A program made the position numbers and the translations under genes. The notes under the pieces are model-generated. The model was not told the origin of the DNA and ran no database searches. It saw only the letters and a program-made list of their open reading frames with translations. 58,691 nucleotides of DNA from Gammaproteobacteria bacterium (GTDB lineage: Bacteria > Pseudomonadota > Gammaproteobacteria > Pseudomonadales > Azotimanducaceae): the NCBI GenBank assembly GCA_026705345.1, contig JAPPAV010000124.1, positions 1 to 58,691 of the forward strand, given 5' to 3'. Below, one piece after another: positions 27,660 to 36,698 of this stretch (the first letter of the stretch is position 1; each line of letters opens with the position of its first letter).

Positions 27660-30167
27660 ATGCCGGACCCGCACAACAGCGCCGAAGAGGAGTACGCCGA
27701 AAGGCGCGCGCTGGCGCGGGCGCTGCCGATCATGGGCGACGGCCCCGTACCTCCGGATCGGGACCTGACCGTAGCCGACGACCGCGACAACCTGGTCTCG
27801 ATCGTCAAGCTGTTCCTACGCTCGTGGCCCTACATCAAGCCGCAGTTCTTCGGTCACTGGATCTCCACGGGCGACACCAGCGACGGCTACTCCTACGCGT
27901 ACCTGCCGTTCTTGGTGAGTGCATTGGCTGCTGGGGGATTTCTCTATTACGACGTTTTTCCGGCCAACTCCGAACGGCACGTTCTCTATCCACTGGCGGT
28001 CTACGCCTGCGTCGCGGGCCTTGGGGTGTGGAGTTGGATCATCGCTTTCAGCGCCAACTCCAGGTTGCGCGTTGCCGCCACGGTCGGGGCGCTCCTGCTC
28101 GCCGCCTACGGCAACGTGGTCGTTGCTCCGGCTGCCATGCCGGAGTTCGCCGCCAGCAAGTGGATCGCGTGGGTGACGGGTGCCTGCGCGCTCGGCTGGC
28201 TGGTGCAGTGTCGATACGCCGACGGGCGGCTCGACGTGCGCGTTCGCGCCTCGACGCACCTGGTGTACTACTTCTTCATGGTCTACCTGCACAAGCTGAT
28301 CAATCTGGCGGTCGGTCTCGTGCTCGCCGATCTGCTGTTCCAGTCGATTCTGCAGGCGGACCCGGTGATCCCCCTGCTGGCGGACGCCCTCGGCCGGGGC
28401 GAGCTGGCGCGGGGCATCCTGGAGGGAACGCTATCAGTCGAGGAGCAGTTCTTCTTCCAGTGGGTCTACGTCGGGATCAGCGTGACGTTGATCGTGGCCT
28501 TGACGCCGCTGCGCATCATGATCGGCGGCGGCGAGTACTCGTGGATCATGTCCGGCACCGGGGCGGGCTGGTACAGGATCTGGATCCTGCAGCGCATCAA
28601 CCAGGATCTGCGCACGGCGCTCATTGAACGTTGGCACACACTGTCGCTCAGCTACCACAGCGACCACCGCACCGGCGACTCGATCTTCCGCATCTACCAG
28701 GACAGCGCCCAGGTGACGTCCGTGATCGACACGCTGCTCGGCATCGCGATGCTCATCTTCAGCTACGCAACTGCGATCTTCCTCTTGTCGCTCCTAAGTC
28801 CCTGGATCGGACTCATCATGCTGAGTGTCGTGGTGCCGACGCTGGCCTGGGCGAAGTGGGCCATGCCGCGCATGCGCACGAAGGCGCTGGCGGCGAGGGC
28901 GGCGACTTCCGACGTGACGTCCCGCCTGCAGGAGTCGTTCAGCGCCATCCGGCTGATCAAGGCATACGGGGCCGAAGACCGCATCCAGAAGCGGCTCGAA
29001 GAGGACTCGGTGATCCTGTTCAACACCGCCTACCGGGTCCGGGTCCTTATGGCGCTGGTCGGCATCATCACGTTCAGCATCGTCGCGGGAGCCATGCTCG
29101 CCAGCGAATACCTGGTCGCACGGTGGGCCTACCTGGAGGTGCCGACGTTCTCCGTCGAACTGATCGCGTTCGTGGGCTTGAGTTTCGTGATCTGGAATCT
29201 CACGGCCCATCAGTGGTCGCGGGACGAATTCCAGGGCGCAGCCGCCGGCGTACGCTGGGGCATGCAGAAATGGATGGCCGCCCAGGACATCGCCATGGGC
29301 CTGAAGCGTGTATTCGATATCCTGGACCTTGAGCCTGATGTCGTGGATGCCGAGGACGCCGTCCCACTGAGGCGTTTCCAGCGGGAAGTGCGGTTCGACA
29401 ACGTGACCTTCGCCTACGAGCCGGACCGTCCGGTGCTCGACGGCGCCAGTTTCGCCGCCGAGAGCGGCACCATCACCGCCATCGTGGGTCCCACGGGTTC
29501 CGGCAAGAGCACGCTGATGGGGCTCCTGCTGCGCCTCTACGATCCCGAGGCCGGGGCGGTGTCCATCGACGGCATCGACCTGCGCGGCTACACGGTGGCT
29601 TCGCTGCGCGGCAACATCGCCATCGCCCTGCAGGAAAACGTCCTGTTCGCGATGTCGGTCCGCGACAACATCCGCTACGTCGCCCCGGACGTGGACGAGG
29701 AGGAGATCCGCGAAGCCATCCGCATCGCCTGCATGGAGGACTACGTGGACGCCTTGCCGGACGGTCTGGACACCGTCCTCGGCGACCGCGGCGGTCGCAT
29801 CTCGACCGGCCAGCGCCAGCGACTGTCGATCGCCCGCGCCGTGGTGCGCAACACGCCCTTGCTGATCCTCGACGAACCCACGGCGGCGCTTGACGCGGCG
29901 ACCGAGAACCGGGTCATGACGAATCTATCGGAGTGGGCCGCCGGCCGAACGGGCACCGGGGACGGGGCGGACAAGCGGGCCATCTTCCTCATCACCCACC
30001 GCATCTCCACGATTCGCCGTGCCGACAACATCCTCTATCTCGACGCCGGCCGCATCATCGAGAACGGCGACCACGACGCCTTGATGGCTCTCGAAGGCGG
30101 TCGCTACCGGGCGTTCGTCGAGGCGGAGTCGAACCTTTCCCAGGCGACGGGGGACGCCGGCTCGTGA
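27660..30167 (+). CDS. ABC exporter half-transporter with extra N-terminal membrane region
   Basis: A 835-residue ABC protein. About 300 residues with several extra hydrophobic segments precede the usual exporter membrane domain, which begins near LIERWHTLSLSYHSDHRTGDSI. The ATPase domain has Walker A GPTGSGKST (residues 610-618), Q-loop ALQENVLF, signature STGQR in place of LSGGQ (from residue 715), Walker B LLILDEPTAAL (Asp738, Glu739) and the H-loop THRIS. ATG 27660 is preferred over TTG 27654. It overlaps the next ABC gene by 4 bases, so the two should form a heterodimer. The exported substrate is unknown. Confidence 0.88.
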   Translation: MPDPHNSAEEEYAERRALARALPIMGDGPVPPDRDLTVADDRDNLVSIVKLFLRSWPYIKPQFFGHWISTGDTSDGYSYAYLPFLVSALAAGGFLYYDVFPANSERHVLYPLAVYACVAGLGVWSWIIAFSANSRLRVAATVGALLLAAYGNVVVAPAAMPEFAASKWIAWVTGACALGWLVQCRYADGRLDVRVRASTHLVYYFFMVYLHKLINLAVGLVLADLLFQSILQADPVIPLLADALGRGELARGILEGTLSVEEQFFFQWVYVGISVTLIVALTPLRIMIGGGEYSWIMSGTGAGWYRIWILQRINQDLRTALIERWHTLSLSYHSDHRTGDSIFRIYQDSAQVTSVIDTLLGIAMLIFSYATAIFLLSLLSPWIGLIMLSVVVPTLAWAKWAMPRMRTKALAARAATSDVTSRLQESFSAIRLIKAYGAEDRIQKRLEEDSVILFNTAYRVRVLMALVGIITFSIVAGAMLASEYLVARWAYLEVPTFSVELIAFVGLSFVIWNLTAHQWSRDEFQGAAAGVRWGMQKWMAAQDIAMGLKRVFDILDLEPDVVDAEDAVPLRRFQREVRFDNVTFAYEPDRPVLDGASFAAESGTITAIVGPTGSGKSTLMGLLLRLYDPEAGAVSIDGIDLRGYTVASLRGNIAIALQENVLFAMSVRDNIRYVAPDVDEEEIREAIRIACMEDYVDALPDGLDTVLGDRGGRISTGQRQRLSIARAVVRNTPLLILDEPTAALDAATENRVMTNLSEWAAGRTGTGDGADKRAIFLITHRISTIRRADNILYLDAGRIIENGDHDALMALEGGRYRAFVEAESNLSQATGDAGS

Positions 30168-32191
30168 CGGACGTCAGCGCCCCCAAGACGACGCTGCGCG
30201 ACCGCGAGGCCGAACTCGACCGGCGCGCGAGCCTCATCGACACGGACACGGACTTAAGCTTCGGCGAGACGCTGGAGGTTGCGGCGCGCGGGATGTTCCT
30301 TGCCCGCCACTTCGCGGGCCGTTTCCTCCTCAAGCTCACGCTGATGTTCTTCGCCATCGCCGTGCCGTTGGTCATGCTCCCGTGGCCGATCAAGATGATC
30401 ATCGATCACGTCGTTCTCGGCACACCCATCGAGGAAGCGGCCGGCTATCCGCCCATCTGGCGCCCGTTCCTGGATGCGCTGGCCGGGTCCGGACCGCTCG
30501 AAGTGCTGCTGGCGGTCATGGCCGTTCTCGCGCTGTTCGTCCTCTTGATCGGTGGCTATTCCCAGGGCGACAACGCCCGGGACGAGACGGAGGGGAACCT
30601 GGAGGAGGGCCACGACACGGCCACCAAGGTCGAGAACAGCCTGCACGGCGCGCACAGCTACGTCGGGGGGATCTACGGCTACATCGATTTCAAGATCAAC
30701 ACGCGGCTCACCCAATCGGTGAACCACTACTTCCGGGCCCGGTTGTTCGAGCGGATCAAGGCGTTGCCGATGACGACCCTGGAGGAGCAGCGCATCGGCG
30801 ACAGCGTCTACCGGGTCATGTACGACGCGCCGGCCATCAACCAGGGTTTCTACGGCACCTGGTATGCCATCGTCATGGCGATGGCCGTCATGTTCATGGC
30901 CATCGGCACGTTCATGAGCGCCTACCCCGACTCGCCGGGCTTCATCCTCCTCCTCGCCTGCGTGTTCCCGTGCATCTTTTTGCTCTCCGTGGGCTTTTCG
31001 CGCATGGCGCGACGTCGCGCCCAGTCATCGCGAGCGGCGGGTGCCATTACCACCAGCACCATCGAGGAGGGCATGGACAACATCCTCGCGGTGCAGAGCC
31101 TCGGGGGCAACCGCAAGGAGAAGGAGCGGTTCGGCGACGATAGCGACGAGTCGTTCAAGCGCTACCGCGGCTATGTCTGGGTGGGCATCACGGTGGGTCA
31201 GCTGGTCGAGATCGGCTACTACCTGATCGTCATGGGCTCTGTTGTGTACGCATCCACCCAAGTAATCAACGGCGTGATGTCGCCGGGTGACTACGGGGCG
31301 CTCCTGTTCTACTTCAAGTGGATTCGGGGACCGGCTCGGAGCATGGGTTTGACGTGGGTGCACCTGCAGTACCACGCGGCGGGCATGCGACGCGTGTTCG
31401 CCATCATCGACATGCCCGGCGAGGAGGATCTGGGTAGCAGGACGCTGCCTCGAATCGAGCATGGCGTCGAGTTCCGCGACGTGGGCTTCGTCTATCCCGA
31501 TGGTCGCCGGGCGCTTGCCGGAATCAACCTCGATGCGTCCGTCGGCCAGATCCTCGCCATCGCGGGTCCAACCGGGGCGGGCAAGACCACGCTCGCGAGT
31601 CTTATCCCGCGCTACCGCATCGCCACCGAGGGCGAGGTGCTGATCGACGGCGTCAACGCCAACGACGCGACGCTCAATAGCCTGCGCGACCAGGTGACCT
31701 ACGTGTTCCAGGAAACACAGCTGTTCTCGGACTCCATCGCCGACAACATCCGTTTCGGCAAACCGGACGCCAGCGCGGAAGAGGTCGAACGCGTCGCGCG
31801 CATCGCCGGCGCCCACGACTTCATCGCCGCCTTGCCCGACGGCTACGACACCCGGCTCGGTACCAGCATGAGCAAGCTCTCGGTCGGGCAGAAACAGCGC
31901 CTCGCGATCGCCCGGGGCCTCCTGCGCGACTCGCGCATCCTGATCCTCGACGAGCCGACCTCCGCGCTCGATCCCGAAACCGAGGAGTACCTCGTGCAGT
32001 CGCTAAAGGAGGCGGCCCGGGATCGGTTGGTGATCATCATCGCCCACCGCCTGTCGACCATCGCCTGCGCCGACAAGGTCGCGTTCCTCGAGGACGGTCG
32101 CGTGCGCGAGTCCGGCAGCCACGAAGAGTTGATGGCGTTGCCGGACGGGCACTACCGGCGTTTCGTCGAATTGCAGACCGTCGCGACGTAG
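30164..32191 (+). CDS. ABC exporter half-transporter, second subunit
   Basis: A 675-residue ABC protein starting at GTG 30164, overlapping the stop of the first subunit. The membrane domain includes LPWPIKMIIDHVVLGTPIEE and VSYASTQV-like helices. The ATPase domain has Walker A GPTGAGKTT (residues 468-476), YVFQETQLF, signature LSVGQKQ, Walker B ILILDEPTSALD and the AHRLS H-loop. Both nucleotide sites look competent, unlike many heterodimeric exporters with one degenerate site. A polar insert near residues 140-165 (NARDETEGNLEEGHDTATKVEN) is unusual in its length. Forms an operon with the preceding two genes. Confidence 0.9.
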   Translation: MTDVSAPKTTLRDREAELDRRASLIDTDTDLSFGETLEVAARGMFLARHFAGRFLLKLTLMFFAIAVPLVMLPWPIKMIIDHVVLGTPIEEAAGYPPIWRPFLDALAGSGPLEVLLAVMAVLALFVLLIGGYSQGDNARDETEGNLEEGHDTATKVENSLHGAHSYVGGIYGYIDFKINTRLTQSVNHYFRARLFERIKALPMTTLEEQRIGDSVYRVMYDAPAINQGFYGTWYAIVMAMAVMFMAIGTFMSAYPDSPGFILLLACVFPCIFLLSVGFSRMARRRAQSSRAAGAITTSTIEEGMDNILAVQSLGGNRKEKERFGDDSDESFKRYRGYVWVGITVGQLVEIGYYLIVMGSVVYASTQVINGVMSPGDYGALLFYFKWIRGPARSMGLTWVHLQYHAAGMRRVFAIIDMPGEEDLGSRTLPRIEHGVEFRDVGFVYPDGRRALAGINLDASVGQILAIAGPTGAGKTTLASLIPRYRIATEGEVLIDGVNANDATLNSLRDQVTYVFQETQLFSDSIADNIRFGKPDASAEEVERVARIAGAHDFIAALPDGYDTRLGTSMSKLSVGQKQRLAIARGLLRDSRILILDEPTSALDPETEEYLVQSLKEAARDRLVIIIAHRLSTIACADKVAFLEDGRVRESGSHEELMALPDGHYRRFVELQTVAT

Positions 32192-32216
32192 CGGCGTTTC
32201 AGTAGAGGTTTTGACA

Positions 32217-33065
32217 GTGGATTTTGTAGGGAACCTGAACTTCGTCAATCCCATCGGCCAGACCGAAGGTACCGACGAACAACGAAAGGCATTCGCCGCC
32301 GCGCGGCTTGGCAGACCCACCCGCATTCACGATGCGCGGGCTACCATGGGCTTGCTGGAAGAACCCCTCGATTCGACCCGTCTGCTGGCGGACGGAGCGG
32401 GATTCCTGCTCGTCCACGCCCCGTCGGCCGTTGGCGACTGGACCGACATCGAGGAAGTGGCAGACGTCTACTACGAGGAGGCCCGAGCTCTGTTGCAGGC
32501 TCTCCTCCTCTCGGCTGAAGTCACGCCCACCCGCAGTCACACCTACCGCAACGAGCAGATCAAGGAACACTACTGGGAAGACGGTGTTCAGTACGGGCCG
32601 TGCGCGGCCGGGGTTCACAACGACTACGCCGACTTCGTCTCCGATGACGGTAGGGTGGTCGAAAAGTTCACCGAGGTCCAAGGGATGCCCACGGACCGAC
32701 GCGTGCTAGGGATCAACATCTGGCGTTCGGTGTCGCCGGAACCGCTGGCACGTTTTCCGCTGGCCGTGTGCGACCGCACCTCCATCGATCGCGATGATCT
32801 CGAATACGATCTCAATCCCAACGCGAAGCCGCGACCGTTCAACGCGCACTACTGCAAGCCCAATGATGGCCAGCGTTGGCGCTACTACTCGGCCATGACC
32901 CGCGATGAGGCACTAGTGTTCACGACCTACGACTCGCATCCCGCGGATGGCGAGATCTTCTACCCGACGCTCCATACGGCGGTGCCTATGCCGGGATCGG
33001 AGGGTTTGCAGGAACGCCAAAGCGTCGAGGTTCGCTTCTTCCCGAACCTACCCCTGCCGGGGTGA
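32217..33065 (+). CDS. CmcJ/NvfI-like oxidoreductase
   Basis: A 282-residue protein resembling the CmcJ/NvfI family, known from cephamycin methoxylation and fungal meroterpenoid pathways. Recognisable segments are CAAGVHNDYAD (His and Asp as possible metal ligands), RVLGINIWRSVSPEPLARFPLAVCD and YSAMTRDEALVFTTYDSHPADG. GTG 32217 is chosen because AGAGG lies 8 bases upstream; TTG 32211 is the alternative. It lies 25 bases after the ABC pair, same direction, so it may modify a molecule that the exporter handles. That link is inference. Confidence 0.75.
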   Translation: MDFVGNLNFVNPIGQTEGTDEQRKAFAAARLGRPTRIHDARATMGLLEEPLDSTRLLADGAGFLLVHAPSAVGDWTDIEEVADVYYEEARALLQALLLSAEVTPTRSHTYRNEQIKEHYWEDGVQYGPCAAGVHNDYADFVSDDGRVVEKFTEVQGMPTDRRVLGINIWRSVSPEPLARFPLAVCDRTSIDRDDLEYDLNPNAKPRPFNAHYCKPNDGQRWRYYSAMTRDEALVFTTYDSHPADGEIFYPTLHTAVPMPGSEGLQERQSVEVRFFPNLPLPG

Positions 33066-33075
33066 TCGACAACGA

Positions 33076-33094
33076 ACGGGCTTGTCCCGTCCCG
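33076..33094 (+). repeat. truncated CGTAGGGG-type repeat
   Basis: Lacks the tag; ACGGG (33076-33080), loop CTTGT and CCCGT (33086-33090), followed by CCCG. A 5'-truncated copy. Confidence 0.65.
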
Positions 33095-33118
33095 CCGAAC
33101 CGCCGTCGCGGGCGAGCA

Positions 33119-33164
33119 CCGTAGGGGACGGGCTTGTCCCGTCCCGTCGCGCCCTTTGGGCGCG
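33119..33164 (+). repeat. CGTAGGGG palindromic repeat with second hairpin
   Basis: Arms GGGACGGG (33125-33132) and CCCGTCCC (33138-33145), loop CTTGT; then CGCGCCC (33148-33154), loop TTT, GGGCGCG (33158-33164). Between two convergent genes. Confidence 0.9.
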
Positions 33165-33198
33165 ATGTGGCGGCTGCCACGGCGTTTTCTTCCAAGGC

Positions 33199-34314
33199 TC
33201 AGTCCGCACGCCAGCGGGTGATCGCACCATCGTCGAACTCCATTCCGAGTCCCGGCCGGTCTGACAGCGGGATGCGACCATCCTCGATTATGAAGCGCGT
33301 GTCCGGGGTCACCAGGCGCTCGAAGTTGTAGATATCCTGCTCGAGCGCGAAGTACTCCACGGTGATGCTGTTGTGTGCCGCCGCCACGAGGTGGGCGTGG
33401 ATGTTCGCGTGCCAGTGCGGCGCCACCGGCAGATTGAATGACGCGGCCGTGTGCGCCACCTTCATCCACTCCGTGATACCACCTAGGACGCCGGCATCGG
33501 GTTGCAGGATATCGACCGCCTGCTGCGCGATGAGGTCCCTGAAGTCCCACCGCGTGGCGTGGATCTCCCCCGTCGCCACCGGCATTTCAAGGGTGCGCGC
33601 GATCTCGGCGTGGCCGGCGATGTCATCGGGCGACAGCGGTTCCTCCAACCACCAGATGTCGCAGTCCTCGACCGCCCGTGCAAAGCGAATCGCGTCGTGT
33701 GGCCAGCGCCAGGCGTTGTTGGCATCCAGCGCCAGGCGGCCCGTCGGGCCAATGGTCTCCCGTGCGGTGCGAACCCGCTCGACGTCGATGTCGAAGGCGG
33801 CACCGCCCACCTTGATCTTGAAGTCGGTGAAACCGAGCGGCTTGTACGAGAGGACTTCGTTCCGGACGTTGTCGAGTGGGTCGCCGGGACGGTAGTAGCC
33901 CCCGGAGGCGTATGCCGGTACCGAGTCGGTCCAGCCGCCGAGAAGCTGATAGAGCGGCAGTCCCGCGATCTTGCCCAGCAGATCCCAAAGCGCGATATCG
34001 ACTGCGGATATGGCGCGCAGCGCGGCCCCCCGCCGTCCGGCCAACAGCACTTCCTGGTACATCCGAGCCCAATGGCCGTCGATGAGTCTCGGGTCTCGGC
34101 CGAGCAACGCCGGCCGGAACGCGTCCTGAACGAACTCGACGGTCGCCCGACCGGCAACCGTCCCGGCGTAGGTATACCCGATGCCGGTCTGGCCCGCGTC
34201 GGTGTCGATCCAAACTAGGATGTACTCCCGGGCCGCGAGTTGGCGCGTCGCGATGGCGGTGGGCTTCTCGACCGGCACGCGGACCAAAACGGTACGAATA
34301 TCGGTGATGTTCAT
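33199..34314 (-). CDS. enolase-superfamily dehydratase or racemase (mandelate racemase/muconate-lactonizing type)
   Basis: A 371-residue barrel enzyme. The KxK base motif is Lys166 and Lys168 in DFKIKVGG; metal ligands are Asp198 (DANNAW), Glu224 (WLEEPL) and Glu250 (ATGEIHATRW); His in APHWHANIHAHL can act as the opposite base. These fit acid-sugar dehydratases and related epimerases. The family abstracts the proton next to a carboxylate with Mg. Substrate is not evident; nearby glycosidases make a sugar acid likely. The gene is alone, convergent with the CmcJ-like gene. Confidence 0.88.
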   Translation of the reverse strand: MNITDIRTVLVRVPVEKPTAIATRQLAAREYILVWIDTDAGQTGIGYTYAGTVAGRATVEFVQDAFRPALLGRDPRLIDGHWARMYQEVLLAGRRGAALRAISAVDIALWDLLGKIAGLPLYQLLGGWTDSVPAYASGGYYRPGDPLDNVRNEVLSYKPLGFTDFKIKVGGAAFDIDVERVRTARETIGPTGRLALDANNAWRWPHDAIRFARAVEDCDIWWLEEPLSPDDIAGHAEIARTLEMPVATGEIHATRWDFRDLIAQQAVDILQPDAGVLGGITEWMKVAHTAASFNLPVAPHWHANIHAHLVAAAHNSITVEYFALEQDIYNFERLVTPDTRFIIEDGRIPLSDRPGLGMEFDDGAITRWRAD

Positions 34315-34365
34315 GATGGCTCCTCGTCGGGGTTCGGGCTGTACCGCCTCATTGTCGAATCACGG

Positions 34366-34435
34366 TCGTAGGGGACGGGCTTGTCCCGTCCCGGCGCGCC
34401 CTGCTGGCGCGATCGAGAATGCTGCCGCATTCTCG
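34366..34435 (+). repeat. three-hairpin composite palindromic repeat
   Basis: Hairpin one: GGGACGGG (34372-34379), CTTGT, CCCGTCCC (34385-34392). Hairpin two: CGCGCC (34395-34400), CTGCT, GGCGCG (34406-34411). Hairpin three: CGAGAATGC (34414-34422), TGCC, GCATTCTCG (34427-34435), all perfect. Confidence 0.92.
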
Positions 34436-34453
34436 TGTGTCCGGATCAAACAG

Positions 34454-34482
34454 GCGTAGGGTACAGACTCGCCCCGTCCCGT
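34454..34482 (+). repeat. decayed CGTAGGGG-type repeat
   Basis: Reads CGTAGGG, TACAGA, CTCGC, CCCGTCCCG. It keeps the tag and right arm, but the left arm no longer pairs. Confidence 0.5.
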
Positions 34483-34540
34483 TGCATTCGCTGTGCGCAC
34501 GAAATCGCCCAAGTTTTCTCATCCATGATAAAATTTCTCC

Positions 34541-35017
34541 GTGATCGGGTCGCAAATCAGACAGCTGCGAAAGCGCCGCGGGATGACGCTGCAGCAACTG
34601 GCGGGCAGAGCCGGCACCAGCGCGTCGGCTCTGCATCGGTACGAAACTGGCTGGGACCGTTTCGAGGTGGCCACTCTGCAGCGCATCGCCATGGCGCTGG
34701 GTGCCCAACTGGAGGTCCGCTTGGTTGCCCCGGAATCGCCGACGGACGAAAAGCCTAGCGCCGCCTCGCTGGTCGCCGTGCTCGAATCCGTTTTCTGGGA
34801 CAAACGCCTCGCGGCCGACGACCTGGAATCCCATCCCCTCTGGGTACTGTCCCGCGTGCTCGTATTCGGTAACGCGGACCAGGTGCGTGCCGCAAGGTCG
34901 TTCTTTGGCGATGGCGCGATCCGTGATGCGATCAACCGACGCGGCATGGATGCGCGAACACGTCAATATTGGAATCTGCTGCTAGGTGGCGACGATGCAT
35001 CCCCGGGTACTCAGTAG
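34541..35017 (+). CDS. XRE-family antitoxin with DUF6922-like C-terminus
   Basis: A 158-residue protein. The N-terminal helix-turn-helix (IGSQIRQLRKRRGMTLQQLAGRAGTSASALHRYETG) should bind its own promoter. The C-terminal half (HPLWVLSRVLVFGNADQVRAARSFFG, MDARTRQYWNLLLG) resembles the DUF6922 helical domain often found beside AbiEii toxins. The start is GTG 34541. The stop lies inside the toxin gene, giving a 23-base overlap and translational coupling. Probably the antitoxin and repressor of the pair. Confidence 0.8.
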   Translation: MIGSQIRQLRKRRGMTLQQLAGRAGTSASALHRYETGWDRFEVATLQRIAMALGAQLEVRLVAPESPTDEKPSAASLVAVLESVFWDKRLAADDLESHPLWVLSRVLVFGNADQVRAARSFFGDGAIRDAINRRGMDARTRQYWNLLLGGDDASPGTQ

Positions 35018-35615
35018 GGCGGGTTGGTCAACCGTTCGGCGGCTGGCCGAGACGGGCGTTACGGACGCCTGGACACTCGCAGGCGGTACGGCGCTCGCCC
35101 TGCAGATCGGCCACCGCTACTCCGAGGATTTGGATTTCTTCCGGAGCGGATCCTTCGACGTGGAGGGCCAGTTGGTCCGAACTGCGCGGGTTGGCGACGT
35201 TCGCGTGTTGAGCCGGACCGGCGACACCTTGCATGTGCTGCTGGCGGGCTTAAGGATCAGTTTTCTCCGGGCACAGGCCCCGCTGTTGTTTCCGGGGAGC
35301 GAATACCGTGGCCTTACGCTGGCGGATCCACGGGACATCGCGGTGATGAAGGTCATTGCCATCGGTGGCCGAGGCAGCCGCAAGGACTTTGTCGATCTCT
35401 ACTGCCTGCTGAAGGGCGGCATGAATCTGCCGGAGATCCTGTCGCTCGTCGAGAGGCGTTTCGCGAACATCGACCACAACGCCTACCACCTGCAGAAGAG
35501 CCTGGTCTGGTTCGAAGACGCCGAGGCCGAACCCATGCCTCACATGATCCGTGACATCGAATGGCAGACGGTCCGGCGGGAAATCGAGGGTGCCGTCAAA
35601 TCGATGTCGGTGTGA
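34995..35615 (+). CDS. AbiEii/AbiGii-type nucleotidyltransferase toxin
   Basis: A 206-residue protein with the minimal nucleotidyltransferase core: LAGGTALALQIGHRYSEDLDFF gives the GG and SxDLDF metal motifs, and the later ADPRDIAVMKVIAIGGRGSRKDFVDLYCLL helix is characteristic of the AbiEii family. Such toxins transfer nucleotides to tRNA or other targets and act in phage defence or growth arrest. ATG 34995 has AGGTGG five bases upstream; GTG 34986 would add three residues. Paired with the preceding antitoxin gene. Confidence 0.85.
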   Translation: MHPRVLSRAGWSTVRRLAETGVTDAWTLAGGTALALQIGHRYSEDLDFFRSGSFDVEGQLVRTARVGDVRVLSRTGDTLHVLLAGLRISFLRAQAPLLFPGSEYRGLTLADPRDIAVMKVIAIGGRGSRKDFVDLYCLLKGGMNLPEILSLVERRFANIDHNAYHLQKSLVWFEDAEAEPMPHMIRDIEWQTVRREIEGAVKSMSV

Positions 35616-35644
35616 TCTCGTTAGCCATCGGCGGAATGGAGCGG

Positions 35645-36493
35645 TTACGAGTGACCCTCGAGGCCAAGCAACTCCCGGGTTTCCGCATCGCCATCGGCAA
35701 GTAGCTCGCGGGTCAGTCCATCATCGGGTGCCGGGCCGCCGTGGGGCGACTCCCGCAGCCAGCTCGGCGTGTAGGACAAGATGAGCACGCGACGCTTCCC
35801 CGCGCGTGTGGACAGAGCCCGGTGCCAAAGGTTCGAATGGATGATCACCATGCTGCCCGCCGGTAGGCGCAGCGTTTGCTCGCTGGGCACTCCTTCGTAG
35901 CGCAGCGGAGGCGGCTCGCGGTCCAGCCGGTGGTGGGAACCGGGCACCACCGAGAGGGCGCCGGTGTCATCGTTCAATTCGTCGAGATAGATCAGGCAGT
36001 CGATGGCGTGCGGTCGCGAAAACCAAGGCGGCAGCGGGTTCGGGATCACCCGCAGATGTTGATGCCAAGGCGTGTCCTGAGGTTCCGCGCCGGGGAAGGA
36101 TACCCGGGCCGACAAGCCGCGCAGTCGCACCAACGGACCCATCATGGCGCGTGCCACCGACAATGCTGGCGCCCAGGCGAGCAGGTCGTGGAACTCGGCG
36201 TCCTTGTCGAGCAGGTGGCGCAGGACGATGCCCCAGGAACGCGTGGGAAGTTCGTCGGGCCGGGCGTCCGGTGGTGGCCGGTGGGCAGGCCATTCCTTCT
36301 CCGTCAGCCGATCGAGTGCGCGGCGCAGCGACTCGAGCCGATCGCCGTTGATGGCGGCCTCACGGATGAGAAACCCGTCTCGACCGAGCGCCTCCAACTC
36401 GTCGGGCGTTGCGCAGACGGCCACGTCGCGCTGCAGGGGTTTGCCGCCCATATGGTCCCTGAGCACGTGGTAGCTGACACGGTGAGTCGTCAT
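35645..36493 (-). CDS. phytanoyl-CoA dioxygenase-family protein, HxH variant
   Basis: A 282-residue double-stranded beta-helix protein of the PhyH family, which are Fe(II)/2-oxoglutarate oxygenases. The fold text is clear: IDCLIYLDELNDDTGALSVVPGSHH, RLPAGSMVIIHSNLWHRAL (distal His) and the RRVLIL Arg. The iron motif expected as HxD reads WHQHLRV here, His-Gln-His, so the acidic ligand is missing at that place. Either this is a subfamily with another ligand or the activity is changed. ATG 36493 is used; the longer frame to 36730 overlaps the divergent gene. Confidence 0.8.
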   Translation of the reverse strand: MTTHRVSYHVLRDHMGGKPLQRDVAVCATPDELEALGRDGFLIREAAINGDRLESLRRALDRLTEKEWPAHRPPPDARPDELPTRSWGIVLRHLLDKDAEFHDLLAWAPALSVARAMMGPLVRLRGLSARVSFPGAEPQDTPWHQHLRVIPNPLPPWFSRPHAIDCLIYLDELNDDTGALSVVPGSHHRLDREPPPLRYEGVPSEQTLRLPAGSMVIIHSNLWHRALSTRAGKRRVLILSYTPSWLRESPHGGPAPDDGLTRELLADGDAETRELLGLEGHS

Positions 36494-36698
36494 TGGGGCG
36501 CATCGTAGCACTCCGCTTTCGTGGTAACGGAGGCATGTGTCCGGCCAATGTTGCTGGCCCCCGTTGCAGACTTCATCTACTCTCGGCGTCGAACTCACGC
36601 CGCTCGTCGGTATTGATGTTGTTAGCCATCTCATCGCGGCAAAATCGATCCGTCGGCGTCGAGCGTGGGCGAACAAGCCTCGCGGGTATGCGCAGATC

